A stretch of DNA of 56,617 bases, taken from positions 1 through 56,617 of the forward strand of contig CANJVW010000005.1 in NCBI GenBank assembly GCA_947478495.1, read 5' to 3'. The notes under the pieces were generated by a model. It ran no database searches, was not told the DNA's origin, and saw nothing but the letters and a program-made list of their open reading frames with translations. A program made the position numbers and the translations under genes. Positions 17,194-26,378 of this stretch are shown piece by piece. Each line of letters starts with the position of its first letter. Position 1 is the stretch's first letter. The stretch comes from Legionellales bacterium. GTDB taxonomy: Bacteria > Pseudomonadota > Gammaproteobacteria > DSM-16500.

Positions 17194-18926
17194 GGTGCTT
17201 TCCCCTTTGGCGCTTGGCCGGTGGCTTGTATGGGCGCTTGCGCTGCTCGGTTAAATATCGAGGACGTTTGAGGTGTTTCACTTGGTTGGAATGCGTTTGT
17301 TGTATTTTGTTTTGGTTGTTTTTCACCACCGGCCGGAATTTGTCCGAGCATCTTGCTAGTAGAAGAACTATTGCTCTCTGGGTTTGATCGCGTTGCGGTG
17401 GGTTCAGAGGGGTGCGCGTTATCTCCTGAATCGGATGAAAAGAGAGCGCCTATTTTTCCCAGGCCGTATTCGAGCCCGTCGAGCGCACGAGCAATGCCAG
17501 ACGTGAGACTATTTTTTAATCGGACTGTCCAACGTTCACGTTGTGTATGCTCGTACTGAGGCGCGGGCGATTCTGTTTGAGTGTGGGTTAAATCTTTTTT
17601 TGCTTTTTTAGCTTCCTGTCGGCTGACATAGAAATTGCGTAGCGAGACAACAACCAGAATCGTGATACCTATTACCAAGAGGGCGGCGCCCACCACAGGA
17701 ATGGGTGCGCAAGCACTCAATACGAGAGATGCAAGGTTGGCGATTTCCCAGCCCGCATTTTTTTTGATGAGAGCATATTTTTTCTGTGCATCCATGATTT
17801 CTAAATCGAGCGCGGCTAGCTCCATCGTATTGGTACATTCATTTCGTTTGTTCAGAAGTGCTTTCACTTGTGCGCGAGTCGATACAAACTCACCGATCCA
17901 CTCGACTGCAGCAGCGGCCGCAATCAGGGCAGGGCCGACGGGTGTTGCTAAAAAACCCGCATAAGCGACGGCGGTTAGCACATACAAAGAGAATGATAGT
18001 ATTTTAGATGTGAGCAGACTGATCTCGTAAGCCCCCATGCTCTTAAAGAATTCGGAGAGTGTTTTATTCTCTTTGAGTTTAAGCAAGGTTCCTAGAAAGG
18101 AAAGGAATTTCTTAAGCGCATTGATGGACTGAATAATGGGCGGGCAGAGAGCACCGATTTGTTTAAAAACGCTCATCACATTGCTTGAGACATTTCCTAA
18201 TGCGACTAATAAAGGGATGTTTTTTGCTCCCATAGCGCCATATTGGGCGTATGTCAGCGCGCCTTCCAAATCGTGTAACACGCCGGTGGTATGTCCTTTT
18301 TTAGCGGTGATTGCTAAAATATCGGGAAAAAATTTTCTGATTTCTTCTAGATTAATTTTTGATTCATGGCAAATCGAGCGTAACGCTGCCGCATTGTCAG
18401 GAGGAATTTTTAACGATTTATCATCAAGGTCTGCGCTTCTAATGAATCCAATGCGAGCCATCCCATTGGGGTCTATCACACTGTATTGCATTAGAAAGTC
18501 GGTATCCGTGACAAGATATTTTTTGATATACAGCACCCCGGAATCGAGAGTCATATCTTGGAAGTTTGCGCGATCATTTACGAGACGTATCGTGTAGCCT
18601 CTGGATTTTTTATCGATCGCCTCTTGTTTTATCTTGGCTCGATGTTTTTCTTCTTTAGAAAAGAGAGCGAGGTTGCTTTTAAGTCGCTCCATTAATCGCG
18701 CAGTCCTGTCGAGAAACCGCTGTCTTGATCGATCGCTTGAATAGCGCGCGGTTTTTTCTTTCGCCAAGAGGAGTTGTTTAAGGTCTCGTTCCCTGCCAAT
18801 CGTTTTGTAGGTCTCGAAATGTTCTGTGAGATAGTCGTTGAAAGAAGGTAGTTCGCCACGTTGGGCGAAATGCTCTTTGCTGTATTCTCTGAAATCTTTT
18901 TTAGAGGAGCCTCGCGTATTTGCCAT
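17190..18926 (-). CDS. Unknown membrane protein with APIP hairpin (first gene of operon)
   Basis: A 578-residue protein heading the three-gene operon. An AAAGGTGG ribosome binding site precedes the ATG. Residues 1-110 are strongly charged and helical. Residues 110-220 look like a soluble mixed fold. Hydrophobic regions lie at about 300-346 and 395-428; the latter has ACAPIPVVGAALLVIG, very like the ACAPIPLVGPAIALTG of the 316-residue protein, so the hairpin is shared although the rest is not. The last 100 residues are low-complexity, Ser/Thr/Gln/Pro rich. The function is unknown. A membrane-inserting, possibly secreted protein is a reasonable guess only. Confidence 0.75.
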   Translation of the reverse strand: MANTRGSSKKDFREYSKEHFAQRGELPSFNDYLTEHFETYKTIGRERDLKQLLLAKEKTARYSSDRSRQRFLDRTARLMERLKSNLALFSKEEKHRAKIKQEAIDKKSRGYTIRLVNDRANFQDMTLDSGVLYIKKYLVTDTDFLMQYSVIDPNGMARIGFIRSADLDDKSLKIPPDNAAALRSICHESKINLEEIRKFFPDILAITAKKGHTTGVLHDLEGALTYAQYGAMGAKNIPLLVALGNVSSNVMSVFKQIGALCPPIIQSINALKKFLSFLGTLLKLKENKTLSEFFKSMGAYEISLLTSKILSFSLYVLTAVAYAGFLATPVGPALIAAAAAVEWIGEFVSTRAQVKALLNKRNECTNTMELAALDLEIMDAQKKYALIKKNAGWEIANLASLVLSACAPIPVVGAALLVIGITILVVVSLRNFYVSRQEAKKAKKDLTHTQTESPAPQYEHTQRERWTVRLKNSLTSGIARALDGLEYGLGKIGALFSSDSGDNAHPSEPTATRSNPESNSSSTSKMLGQIPAGGEKQPKQNTTNAFQPSETPQTSSIFNRAAQAPIQATGQAPKGKAP

Positions 18927-19061
18927 AGTCTTCCACCTTTAAGCGTTATACAATAGAGCTTCGTTTTGAGTATAGAACCTGTTTTTTTGTTTTGATGGGT
19001 TTTGGCCGAATAATTTTGTAACTACTTGATTTTTTTGCATATATAAAAGGACAACGCTACG

Positions 19062-19760
19062 ATGGAAGTCGATTCTTCATTTTTTATGTATTTTCTAAAC
19101 GCAGGGCTGGTCGTGAAGTGTGTGCTGTTGCTATTGGTTGGCGCATCGATTGCGTCTTGGACGGCGATCGGACAGCGTGGGTTTTATCTCTCGCGTGTGG
19201 CCGATCTAACGAAGCAATTTGAAACACTATTTTGGTCGGGCGGTGATTTATCAGAGATGTATGCGAAATCACAGCAGGGCACTACAACAGATGGTCTTTT
19301 AGTTATTTTTCAAGCGGGTTTTAAAGAATTCTTGCGTTTGCGTCAGCAAACAAGCGTCAGCATGGAGGCGATGATGGACAGCGTGCGGCGAGCCATGCGT
19401 GTCGCTCAAATGCGAGAACAAGACAAGCTCGAAGCGCATCTGCCTTTATTGGCAACAGTGGGCTCCATTAGTCCGTATGTGGGTTTATTTGGAACAGTAT
19501 GGGGAATTATGTTGTCTTTACGTTCACTCTCGACGGCGACGCAGGCGACCATTACGATGGTAGCACCAGGGCTGGCGGAAGCGCTCATTGCAACCGCCAT
19601 GGGGTTGTTGGCGGCGATCCCGGCGGTCATCGCATACAACCGGTATATGACCGATATCGGTCGGTTGGTGAATCGATTTGATGCGTTTCAAGATGAATTT
19701 GCGAATATTTTATTTCGTCAAATGCAATCCGTTGTGTCTCTCGACAAAAAGGAGCATTGA
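19062..19760 (+). CDS. tolQ: Tol-Pal system proton channel subunit TolQ
   Basis: A 232-residue inner-membrane protein of the MotA/TolQ/ExbB type. One helix near residues 15-35 is followed by a large cytoplasmic loop and two further helices. The conserved signature LPLLATVGSISPYVGLFGTVWGIM and the later GLAEALIATAMGLLAAIPAVIAYN are present in full. With TolR it uses the proton gradient to energise TolA during outer-membrane constriction at division. AAAAGGA upstream of the ATG serves as ribosome binding site. ybgC, which often precedes tolQ, is missing, and the unknown membrane operon stands there in the opposite direction. Confidence 0.95.
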   Translation: MEVDSSFFMYFLNAGLVVKCVLLLLVGASIASWTAIGQRGFYLSRVADLTKQFETLFWSGGDLSEMYAKSQQGTTTDGLLVIFQAGFKEFLRLRQQTSVSMEAMMDSVRRAMRVAQMREQDKLEAHLPLLATVGSISPYVGLFGTVWGIMLSLRSLSTATQATITMVAPGLAEALIATAMGLLAAIPAVIAYNRYMTDIGRLVNRFDAFQDEFANILFRQMQSVVSLDKKEH

Positions 19761-19764
19761 GTCT

Positions 19765-20202
19765 ATGGCTTCTTGGCATCAAAGGTCGCGTGGGTTGCTG
19801 AGCGAGATCAATGTTGTTCCGTTTATCGATGTGATGTTGGTATTGCTCGTCATTTTTATGATTACGACGCCCCTCTTGACGCAGGGCGTTAAAATTGAGT
19901 TGCCGCATACCGATTCTAAAGCGTTACCTCCTCAGCACAAAGAACCGTTGATTGTCACGGTAGATGCCCAAGGCAATTTTTATTTAAATATTGCCGCCAA
20001 ACCCAATCAGCCCGTCACGCCTCAAATGTTAAGTCATTTGGTTGAGATACAGTTGGGTGCTTCAGATGCGGCGCGACCCGTGTTGGTGCGAGGGGATAAA
20101 AATGCAAATTACGGAAAAGTGATGGAAGCGATGGTGTTATTGCAAAAGGCGGGTGCGGCCAGTGTCGGATTGATTACCGATCCCGAAAAAAACACAAGGT
20201 GA
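19765..20202 (+). CDS. tolR: Tol-Pal system protein TolR
   Basis: A 145-residue ExbD/TolR protein with a short cytoplasmic start, one membrane helix that carries the essential Asp (NVVPFIDVMLVLLVIFMIT), and a periplasmic domain with the usual GDKNANYGKVMEAM segment. It forms the proton-driven motor with TolQ. The ATG at 19765 is supported by AAAGGAG upstream and by the family start; a longer reading frame exists from 19678 inside tolQ but has no similarity. The gap to tolQ is four bases. Confidence 0.95.
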   Translation: MASWHQRSRGLLSEINVVPFIDVMLVLLVIFMITTPLLTQGVKIELPHTDSKALPPQHKEPLIVTVDAQGNFYLNIAAKPNQPVTPQMLSHLVEIQLGASDAARPVLVRGDKNANYGKVMEAMVLLQKAGAASVGLITDPEKNTR

Positions 20203-20205
20203 TCA

Positions 20206-20994
20206 ATGGATCGAAATAATCGATTTTTTTATTACTCGCTCGGGTTGCATGCCGTTGTTTTAACGATACTAGTCGTTAGTCTTTCTTGGAGTAGTTTAAT
20301 TCCTGTGGCAAAGCAGGGCGATGAAGAACGTGAAGTGATTAATGCCACCGTTGTTTCATTGCCAATATCAAGCCCTAAAATACCGCATCCATCGATACCC
20401 ATACCCCGGCCTCCCGTAGCAAAACCAGTGGAACCACCAAAACCTGATGCCATTCCTATTGCGGACAAAAAACCCAAGCTTATCAAAATAAAAAAAGACG
20501 TGATTGAAAAACAATTACTATCCGATTTAGCGAAACAAAAAAAACCGATTAAAAAAATAGATTCGAAATCGATAGAGGCCTCATTAGAAAAAGACATGAG
20601 CGAGATGAAAACGTTGACGTTGCAAAAAAATAAACAGCAAGAAAAAAATCGTTTAAATAATGCAGAACGGGAACAACATGCGCGTGGTGAAGTCGATAAG
20701 TATAAAGCGCTTATCTTGCAGATGATCAGTCAGAATTGGATGATTCCTCCCAGCATTGACAAAACATTGTTTGCGGAATTGCTGATTCGTGTCGCACCAG
20801 GCGGCATGGTGCTCGATGTGCAAATCATTAAAAGCAGTGGGAATGAAGCGTTAGATCGATCAGCACGTGACGCCGTTTTTAAATCGTCGCCGTTGCCAGT
20901 CCCGTCAGATGTGGATGCGTTTGCACCCTTTAAACAATTCACCCTGAAGGCAAAGCCCCAGAATGTGTTGTCGGGTGATGCGTGGTTGTCGTAA
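20206..20994 (+). CDS. tolA: Tol-Pal system protein TolA (short)
   Basis: A 262-residue protein with an N-terminal anchor helix at about residues 8-28, a Pro/Lys-rich and then helical, highly charged middle part, and a C-terminal TonB/TolA-like domain (QNWMIPPSIDKTLFAELLIR, then VLDVQIIKSSGNEALDRSA). TolA links the inner-membrane motor to Pal and TolB at the outer membrane. The middle domain is clearly shorter than in E. coli TolA (421 residues in total). tolB, pal and ybgF do not follow; the next gene points the other way, so the rest of the system must be encoded elsewhere. Confidence 0.93.
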   Translation: MDRNNRFFYYSLGLHAVVLTILVVSLSWSSLIPVAKQGDEEREVINATVVSLPISSPKIPHPSIPIPRPPVAKPVEPPKPDAIPIADKKPKLIKIKKDVIEKQLLSDLAKQKKPIKKIDSKSIEASLEKDMSEMKTLTLQKNKQQEKNRLNNAEREQHARGEVDKYKALILQMISQNWMIPPSIDKTLFAELLIRVAPGGMVLDVQIIKSSGNEALDRSARDAVFKSSPLPVPSDVDAFAPFKQFTLKAKPQNVLSGDAWLS

Positions 20995-21018
20995 TAAATT
21001 AGCTTTTTTTTCGGAGCT

Positions 21019-22029
21019 TTAAGTAGATGACAGCAACGCCAACCATTGCTCAACTATCTGCTTCAATCGAAATTTTTCCTTAGGCGGTGAGACAACAGGA
21101 TAATGCGTCTGCCACTCTTGTATTTTTGTGGTAATGGTTGAAACATCGTGTCCATTAATCAATTGAGCGGGATCGCCCAACACTTCTCGTGCTGCACCAA
21201 AATCATGCGCCAATACGGGTGTGCCGACTGCATTCGATTCAGTGTAGATAAGCCCAAAGGTTTCAGGAACCTGTGTTTGCGGATGAAAGATACAGAAGGA
21301 TTCGCGCATCTGCTTGGTGAGAGCACTCTGTGAAAGAGAACCCAAAAAAGTGACCTGATCAGGCAGGGGAAGGGTATCATCCCATTTGGAATAGCTCGCA
21401 ATAACGAGATGATAGCTCGGGAAAGTCGCTCGTATTTTTTTAAATAATTGAACTGTTTGAGGAATACCCTTCCAGCCAAGCGATAACATTTTATTAGGAT
21501 TTCGAGGGGTTTCGTCAGGGTGACGGTCGTCATCGATAGGATTATAAAGTACATGCACAGGGAGGGTGTACGTTTTTCTGAAATAAGAAAAGAGTTTTTG
21601 ATACCATCGCCCTTGTAATCGATACTGAATTCTTTGCTGGTGGAAGTGCGAGACACTGATGATATCGTAATGATATTGGGCGAGCAGATGACGCGCAGAG
21701 TACAGGCTGAAGGAGGGCGTATCGTGCATCCACAAGAAATGCTTTGCGTGCGGGAAGGCGTCCCCTATTTTTTTTAAGAAGTCTGTTTGACGCAACAAGA
21801 TGACAACGTGAGGCGATAAGGCGTGGGCAGTATGAGTGGAAATATAATGCACCTGGTTGCTGATTTCCGTTTCGGTACGAGATTGCTGTGCGACATACAC
21901 GGTATGGTATGACGCGAGTCCTTCTGCAATACGCATGACGGTTGACTCTGTGCCGCCGAGACCTCTTTTCGACCATATCTCCCTTGTATAAGGAAAGGAT
22001 GTGGTGACATCGTAAAATAAAATTTTCAT
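21019..22029 (-). CDS. Glycosyltransferase, GT4-like
   Basis: A 336-residue protein with the two-domain look of GT-B enzymes. Near the N-terminus it has RGLGGTESTVMRIAEGLA, the Gly-rich loop typical of retaining family 4 enzymes, and near the C-terminus PETFGLIYTESNAVGTPVLA, which contains the E-x7-E nucleotide-sugar motif. Substrate and acceptor cannot be told; a surface or lipid-linked glycan is likely. The ATG at 22029 was chosen because the first beta strand (MKILFYDVTTSF) follows immediately; the frame is open 20 codons further without similarity. It stands alone between tolA and yajC, pointing against both. Confidence 0.85.
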   Translation of the reverse strand: MKILFYDVTTSFPYTREIWSKRGLGGTESTVMRIAEGLASYHTVYVAQQSRTETEISNQVHYISTHTAHALSPHVVILLRQTDFLKKIGDAFPHAKHFLWMHDTPSFSLYSARHLLAQYHYDIISVSHFHQQRIQYRLQGRWYQKLFSYFRKTYTLPVHVLYNPIDDDRHPDETPRNPNKMLSLGWKGIPQTVQLFKKIRATFPSYHLVIASYSKWDDTLPLPDQVTFLGSLSQSALTKQMRESFCIFHPQTQVPETFGLIYTESNAVGTPVLAHDFGAAREVLGDPAQLINGHDVSTITTKIQEWQTHYPVVSPPKEKFRLKQIVEQWLALLSST

Positions 22030-22131
22030 AGGAGTATTCAACCATGAATCGGGGCTTTTTTCTACTATGAGTGTTTGCGTCGGAGGCACGAACAGGGTAA
22101 ATTAGGGACTCTTTATAAAGGGAAGTCGACT

Positions 22132-22482
22132 ATGTTGCAGCAAATAAGTGATTTTTTTATAACACGTGCCGATGCAGCGGATGCTTCTGCGGCCCAAAGC
22201 GGCGGCGGCGTGTCATTGATCGTTATGACAGGCATTTTTGTTTTCTTTATGTATTTTATGGTATGGCGCCCCCAAAATAAGCGCATGAAAGATCAGCGGA
22301 ACTTGATTCAATCCATCGAAAAGGGCGATGAGCTGGTGACATCGGGTGGTTTATTGGGCAAGGTGGTGGCTATGCATGATCAGTATATCGTCTTATCTTT
22401 AGCCAATAATGTCGACGTGACGCTGCAAAAAAGTGCGATTGCAAGCGCAGTGCCTAAGGGTACGTTAAAGTCACTATCTTAA
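22132..22482 (+). CDS. yajC: Sec translocon accessory subunit YajC
   Basis: A 116-residue protein with one membrane helix (VSLIVMTGIFVFFMYFMVWR) directly followed by the family signature RPQNKRMKDQRNLIQSIEKG and the loop GDELVTSGGLLGKV. YajC associates with SecD and SecF in the inner membrane and supports protein export. The ATG at 22132 is backed by AAAGGGA upstream and the family length; a frame extending to 22075 is open but has no similarity. It is the first gene of the yajC-secD-secF-lptF-lptG unit. Confidence 0.95.
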   Translation: MLQQISDFFITRADAADASAAQSGGGVSLIVMTGIFVFFMYFMVWRPQNKRMKDQRNLIQSIEKGDELVTSGGLLGKVVAMHDQYIVLSLANNVDVTLQKSAIASAVPKGTLKSLS

Positions 22483-22497
22483 AGAGGGTGTTTCGCG

Positions 22498-24324
22498 ATG
22501 GCTCTTAATCGTTATCCGCTGTGGAAAAATGCACTAATCATTCTCGTCGTTGCGATTGCATTGGTGTACGCCATTCCCAATCTATTCGGAAGTGATCCGG
22601 CGGTACAAGTGTCGGGTAGCCGTGAGACTGTGCTAGTTAATAAAGGCACAGACGCGTTGGTGAAACAAGCGTTGGGGTCAGCGGGGTTGTCGGCTGTGTC
22701 GTGTGAACCTCAGCAACGTAGCTTGTTATGTCGTTTTGCCTCCACGGATATTCAACAGAAAGCGAAACAAGTCATTCAGAAAGCATTGGGCAGCGATTAT
22801 TGGGTCGCGTTGAATATGGCGCCACGAACACCGGCGTGGTTAAAAGCGATCGGCGCCGTTCCGATGAAGTACGGCTTGGATTTGCGGGGTGGTATCCACT
22901 TGCTTATTCAAGTCGATGTGGATTCCGTGTTGGCGCAACAAGTCGCGGGCGATCTCAATCATGTGGCCGAGTCTTTGCGAACAGCCCATGTGCGTTACGC
23001 CAGCATTCAGCGTCATCCAAATGATAACAGCTTGGTGCTGACGTTCCGCTCGGAAGAGGCAGTGACTGATGCACTGCATCTCTTGGGTCGCGATATGCAT
23101 GAATTTGTATGGACGCCAAAAGGGTTGACGCTGAGCGGTGTTTTGTCGCCTGTGATACTACAGCAATCACGGCAAGATGTTTTAGATCAAATTGCAACGA
23201 CACTCAGAAATCGCGTGAATGAACTGGGTGTGTCAGAGGCTGTTGTGACACAGCAGGGCGCGACACGCATGTCGGTTGATTTGCCAGGCGTGCAAGATAC
23301 GGCAGCGGCCAAAAATATTTTAGGGAAAGTCGCGACACTAGAGTTTCACTTGGTTGACATGGAGTCAACTGGTATAGATTCAACGCGCTATCCCTATAAT
23401 GGACGTTCTGTGTTTTTGAAAAATCCTATTATTTTACATGGCTCATCGATCGTCAGTGCGCATTCAGGTGCGGGAGAGGATGGACGCGCGTCTGTTGATG
23501 TGCGTCTCGGAAGTGGTGGGACGACCAGTTTGTTTTCACGCACCACCGCAGAAAATATTGGCAAGCTCATGGCTATTCTCTATGTTGAAATGAAGCCTAC
23601 AACGACGCAAGTCAATGGCAAGAAAGTCATTCAATATGAAACAGAGCGTCGCGTGATCAGTGTTGCAACTATTCAGTCGGCTCTTAGTAACTTTCAGATT
23701 ACGGGACTCGCAAGCCCTGACGAAGCGCGTACGCTCGCTCTGTTATTACGAGCAGGTGCGCTCAGCGCACCCGTTGCGGTGATCGAAGAAAGAGAAGTGG
23801 GCCCAAGCTTGGGCAAGCAAAATATTCATCGAGGCGTGATGTCGGTGACGATGGGTTTTCTGCTCGTTGTCTTATTTATGGGATTTTATTACCGTACATT
23901 GGGATGGGTCGCCGACTTAGCATTGGGAATGAATCTTATTTTGATCGTAGCGGTTCTTTCGTTATTAGGTGCCACGTTAACGTTGCCTGGCATTGCGGGA
24001 ATGGTGCTGACGGTTGCGATGGCAGCAGATGCTAACGTTCTTATTTTCGAGCGTATTCGAGAAGAGTGTCGCAATGGCAATGGTATTCAAGCGAGCATTC
24101 AGGCGGGTTACGAGAGAGCGTTTGTCACCATCTTAGATGCGAATATGACATTGTTGATCGTGGCCGTTGTATTATTTAGTTTGGGCTCAAGCGTTGTGAA
24201 AAGTTTTGCGGTGACGGTTTCAATTGGATTGCTGACGTCAATGTTGACAGCGATTACAGGCACACGTGCCGTTGTGAATAAAATGTATGGCGGACGATCT
24301 GTTAAACACATTTCGATAGGGTGA
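22498..24324 (+). CDS. secD: Protein translocase subunit SecD
   Basis: A 608-residue inner-membrane protein of the RND family. It has one N-terminal helix, the DLRGGIHLLIQVDVD motif that opens the large periplasmic domain, and five or six helices at the C-terminal end, with GPSLGKQNI before them and AMAADANVLIFERIREE in the proton path. SecDF pulls exported proteins through SecYEG using the proton gradient. AGAGGGTG precedes the ATG. Length is as in other proteobacteria. Confidence 0.97.
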   Translation: MALNRYPLWKNALIILVVAIALVYAIPNLFGSDPAVQVSGSRETVLVNKGTDALVKQALGSAGLSAVSCEPQQRSLLCRFASTDIQQKAKQVIQKALGSDYWVALNMAPRTPAWLKAIGAVPMKYGLDLRGGIHLLIQVDVDSVLAQQVAGDLNHVAESLRTAHVRYASIQRHPNDNSLVLTFRSEEAVTDALHLLGRDMHEFVWTPKGLTLSGVLSPVILQQSRQDVLDQIATTLRNRVNELGVSEAVVTQQGATRMSVDLPGVQDTAAAKNILGKVATLEFHLVDMESTGIDSTRYPYNGRSVFLKNPIILHGSSIVSAHSGAGEDGRASVDVRLGSGGTTSLFSRTTAENIGKLMAILYVEMKPTTTQVNGKKVIQYETERRVISVATIQSALSNFQITGLASPDEARTLALLLRAGALSAPVAVIEEREVGPSLGKQNIHRGVMSVTMGFLLVVLFMGFYYRTLGWVADLALGMNLILIVAVLSLLGATLTLPGIAGMVLTVAMAADANVLIFERIREECRNGNGIQASIQAGYERAFVTILDANMTLLIVAVVLFSLGSSVVKSFAVTVSIGLLTSMLTAITGTRAVVNKMYGGRSVKHISIG

Positions 24325-24327
24325 TCG

Positions 24328-25248
24328 ATGGAATTTTTTAAAATAAATACTAAGATTAATTTTTTAGCGCAACGTAAGAAGGCGGCGATATTGTCAACTG
24401 TTTTTTTTGCGCTATCCTGTTTATCGATCACAATCAATGGGCTCAACAAAGGATTGGATTTTACGGGCGGGACTGAAGTGCAATTGCATTTCGCAGACAG
24501 CGCGAATCTTAATCAAATTCGCGATAGCTTGACATCGGCAGGATTTCGGGATGCGACTGTTATTAGTTTTGGTAATTCGCAAGATGTTCTGGTAACGGTT
24601 GCGCCTAAAAAGGATGTGACGGTTGAATCGATTAACAAAGAAGAGCTTACCCGTCTTTTTCCGACAGCGACATTACAGCAAATGGATTATATTGGCCCTC
24701 AAGTCGGTCAAGAGCTTGCGACACGCGGAACGCTTGCTGTCGTGATTGCATTGTTGGGCACCATGCTTTATATCGCATTGCGATTTGAGTGGCGTTTTGG
24801 CGTGGGATCAACGGTTGCATTGATTCATGATCCCGTCATCATTCTGGGTATTTTTTCATTTTTTCATTTGGAATTTAACTTGGTATCGTTAGCCGCTATT
24901 CTGACAGTGATTGGTTATTCTTTGAATGACACGATTGTTATTTTCGATCGGGTCCGAGAAAATTTTCGAAAACAGCGAAAAGCCACGCCGATCGAGGTGG
25001 TTAATCAATCCATTAATCAAACACTTTCACGCACCATCATGACGTCCATGTTGACGCTCATGGTGGTGTTCTGCCTCTTTTTGTTAGGAGGGAGTTTGCT
25101 GCATGGGTTTGCGCTTGCCATGATGATTGGTATTGTGGTCGGAACCTATTCGTCTATCTATGTCGCGGGTTCTTTGGCGTTAGCACTTGGGTTGACTCGT
25201 CAGCATTTATTGCCTGTTTCTAGAGAGGTCTTGGACGAGAGACCTTAA
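24328..25248 (+). CDS. secF: Protein translocase subunit SecF
   Basis: A 306-residue partner of SecD, following after three bases. It shows the GLDFTGGTEVQLHF motif of the first periplasmic domain, then GPQVGQELATRGTLAVVIAL at the second helix and YSLNDTIVIFDRVRENFR in the conserved proton-path region, ending with the last helices. The set is complete at normal length. Its TAA stop shares one base with the ATG of lptF, suggesting that export and LPS-transport genes are translated from one message here. Confidence 0.97.
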   Translation: MEFFKINTKINFLAQRKKAAILSTVFFALSCLSITINGLNKGLDFTGGTEVQLHFADSANLNQIRDSLTSAGFRDATVISFGNSQDVLVTVAPKKDVTVESINKEELTRLFPTATLQQMDYIGPQVGQELATRGTLAVVIALLGTMLYIALRFEWRFGVGSTVALIHDPVIILGIFSFFHLEFNLVSLAAILTVIGYSLNDTIVIFDRVRENFRKQRKATPIEVVNQSINQTLSRTIMTSMLTLMVVFCLFLLGGSLLHGFALAMMIGIVVGTYSSIYVAGSLALALGLTRQHLLPVSREVLDERP

Positions 25249-26378
25249 TGATTATCTCGCGCTATCTCATCAAAGAAGTATTATCCACATTTTTCGCAGT
25301 GACATTAGTGTTGCTGCTGATTATTCTCAGCAATCAGTTCGTGCGTTTCTTGGGGTATGCGGCGTCCGGTCGGATGGCGGCGAATATTTTACTGCAATCC
25401 TTGGGATACGAAGCTGTTTTATTGCTTGTCATTTTAATGCCCTTGGGGCTCTATATTAGCATTATTGTGACGTACAGCCGGCTATATGCCGACAATGAAT
25501 TGCGCGTCTGTCAGGTATATGGTTTTGGAACACCATCCTTGGTGCGCGTTACGGCGGGACTTGCTTTTGGTGTCGCTGTCATTGTGATGATATTATCGGG
25601 TTGGGTGAATCCATGGATACTCGTTGAAAAAGATAAGCTATTGTCTGGCGCCAGCGGCATGGAAAATATCATCAATACACTGATGCCAGGGCGTTTTCAG
25701 GCGACGAACTCGGGAGATCAAGTGGTGTATGTTGAAAAGATGTCTCGTGATCATCATCATGTAGATAATATTTTTATTGCATTAGCCTCATTGACTGAGG
25801 AGTCACTTGATAAAAAATGGTCTGTTTTATCGGCTGTGAGCGGCGCACAGATGCAGGATGCCAAAACAAAAGATAAATTTGTCGTTGCAATGAATGGGTA
25901 TCGTTACGAAGGGATACCCGGTCAAAACCAACAAAAAATAATTCAATTTAAAAAATATGCTATTCGCTTGGATGAGTCCTCTGGTGTCTCGGAAGCCGCT
26001 TATTTTGACACAAGTAAAATGCCGATGAGTCAGCTATGGAAAGAGCGCTCATTGAATGCAGGAAATGTCGCTGAACTGCAATGGCGCTTCTCAATGCCAT
26101 TGTCTGCCTTTTTATTAGCTCTTTTGGCGTTGCCATTAAGCATGGTGCGACCGCGTCAAAATCGTTACTTAAACTTGGGTCCCGCGCTCTTAATTTATAT
26201 TGTTTACTTTGAATTGCTCTTTGTGATGCGCGATTGCGTGCAGCAAAAAAAAGCATTAGCTGGCATGGGTATGTGGTGGGTGCATGGCGCGCTGATCGCA
26301 TTAATTGCATTGCTGTGGTATTGGCAGTCCAGTCATCTCGACATCAAAAAAAGAACGCGCTCCCGGGTGACTGCATGA
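25248..26378 (+). CDS. lptF: LPS export permease LptF
   Basis: A 376-residue permease with six membrane helices (three at each end) and a periplasmic beta-jellyroll in between. The first line MIISRYLIKEVLSTFFAVTL and the later LPLSMVRPRQNRYLN before helix five are characteristic of LptF. With LptG and two LptB ATPases it lifts LPS out of the inner membrane to the LptC bridge. The start overlaps the secF stop by one base and the stop overlaps lptG by four bases. Confidence 0.93.
   Translation: MIISRYLIKEVLSTFFAVTLVLLLIILSNQFVRFLGYAASGRMAANILLQSLGYEAVLLLVILMPLGLYISIIVTYSRLYADNELRVCQVYGFGTPSLVRVTAGLAFGVAVIVMILSGWVNPWILVEKDKLLSGASGMENIINTLMPGRFQATNSGDQVVYVEKMSRDHHHVDNIFIALASLTEESLDKKWSVLSAVSGAQMQDAKTKDKFVVAMNGYRYEGIPGQNQQKIIQFKKYAIRLDESSGVSEAAYFDTSKMPMSQLWKERSLNAGNVAELQWRFSMPLSAFLLALLALPLSMVRPRQNRYLNLGPALLIYIVYFELLFVMRDCVQQKKALAGMGMWWVHGALIALIALLWYWQSSHLDIKKRTRSRVTA

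Noticed and set aside
19016-19045. Promoter TTGTAA/TATATA before tolQ
   Set aside because: Both boxes match the consensus at only four positions, and the start of transcription would fall into the ribosome binding site.
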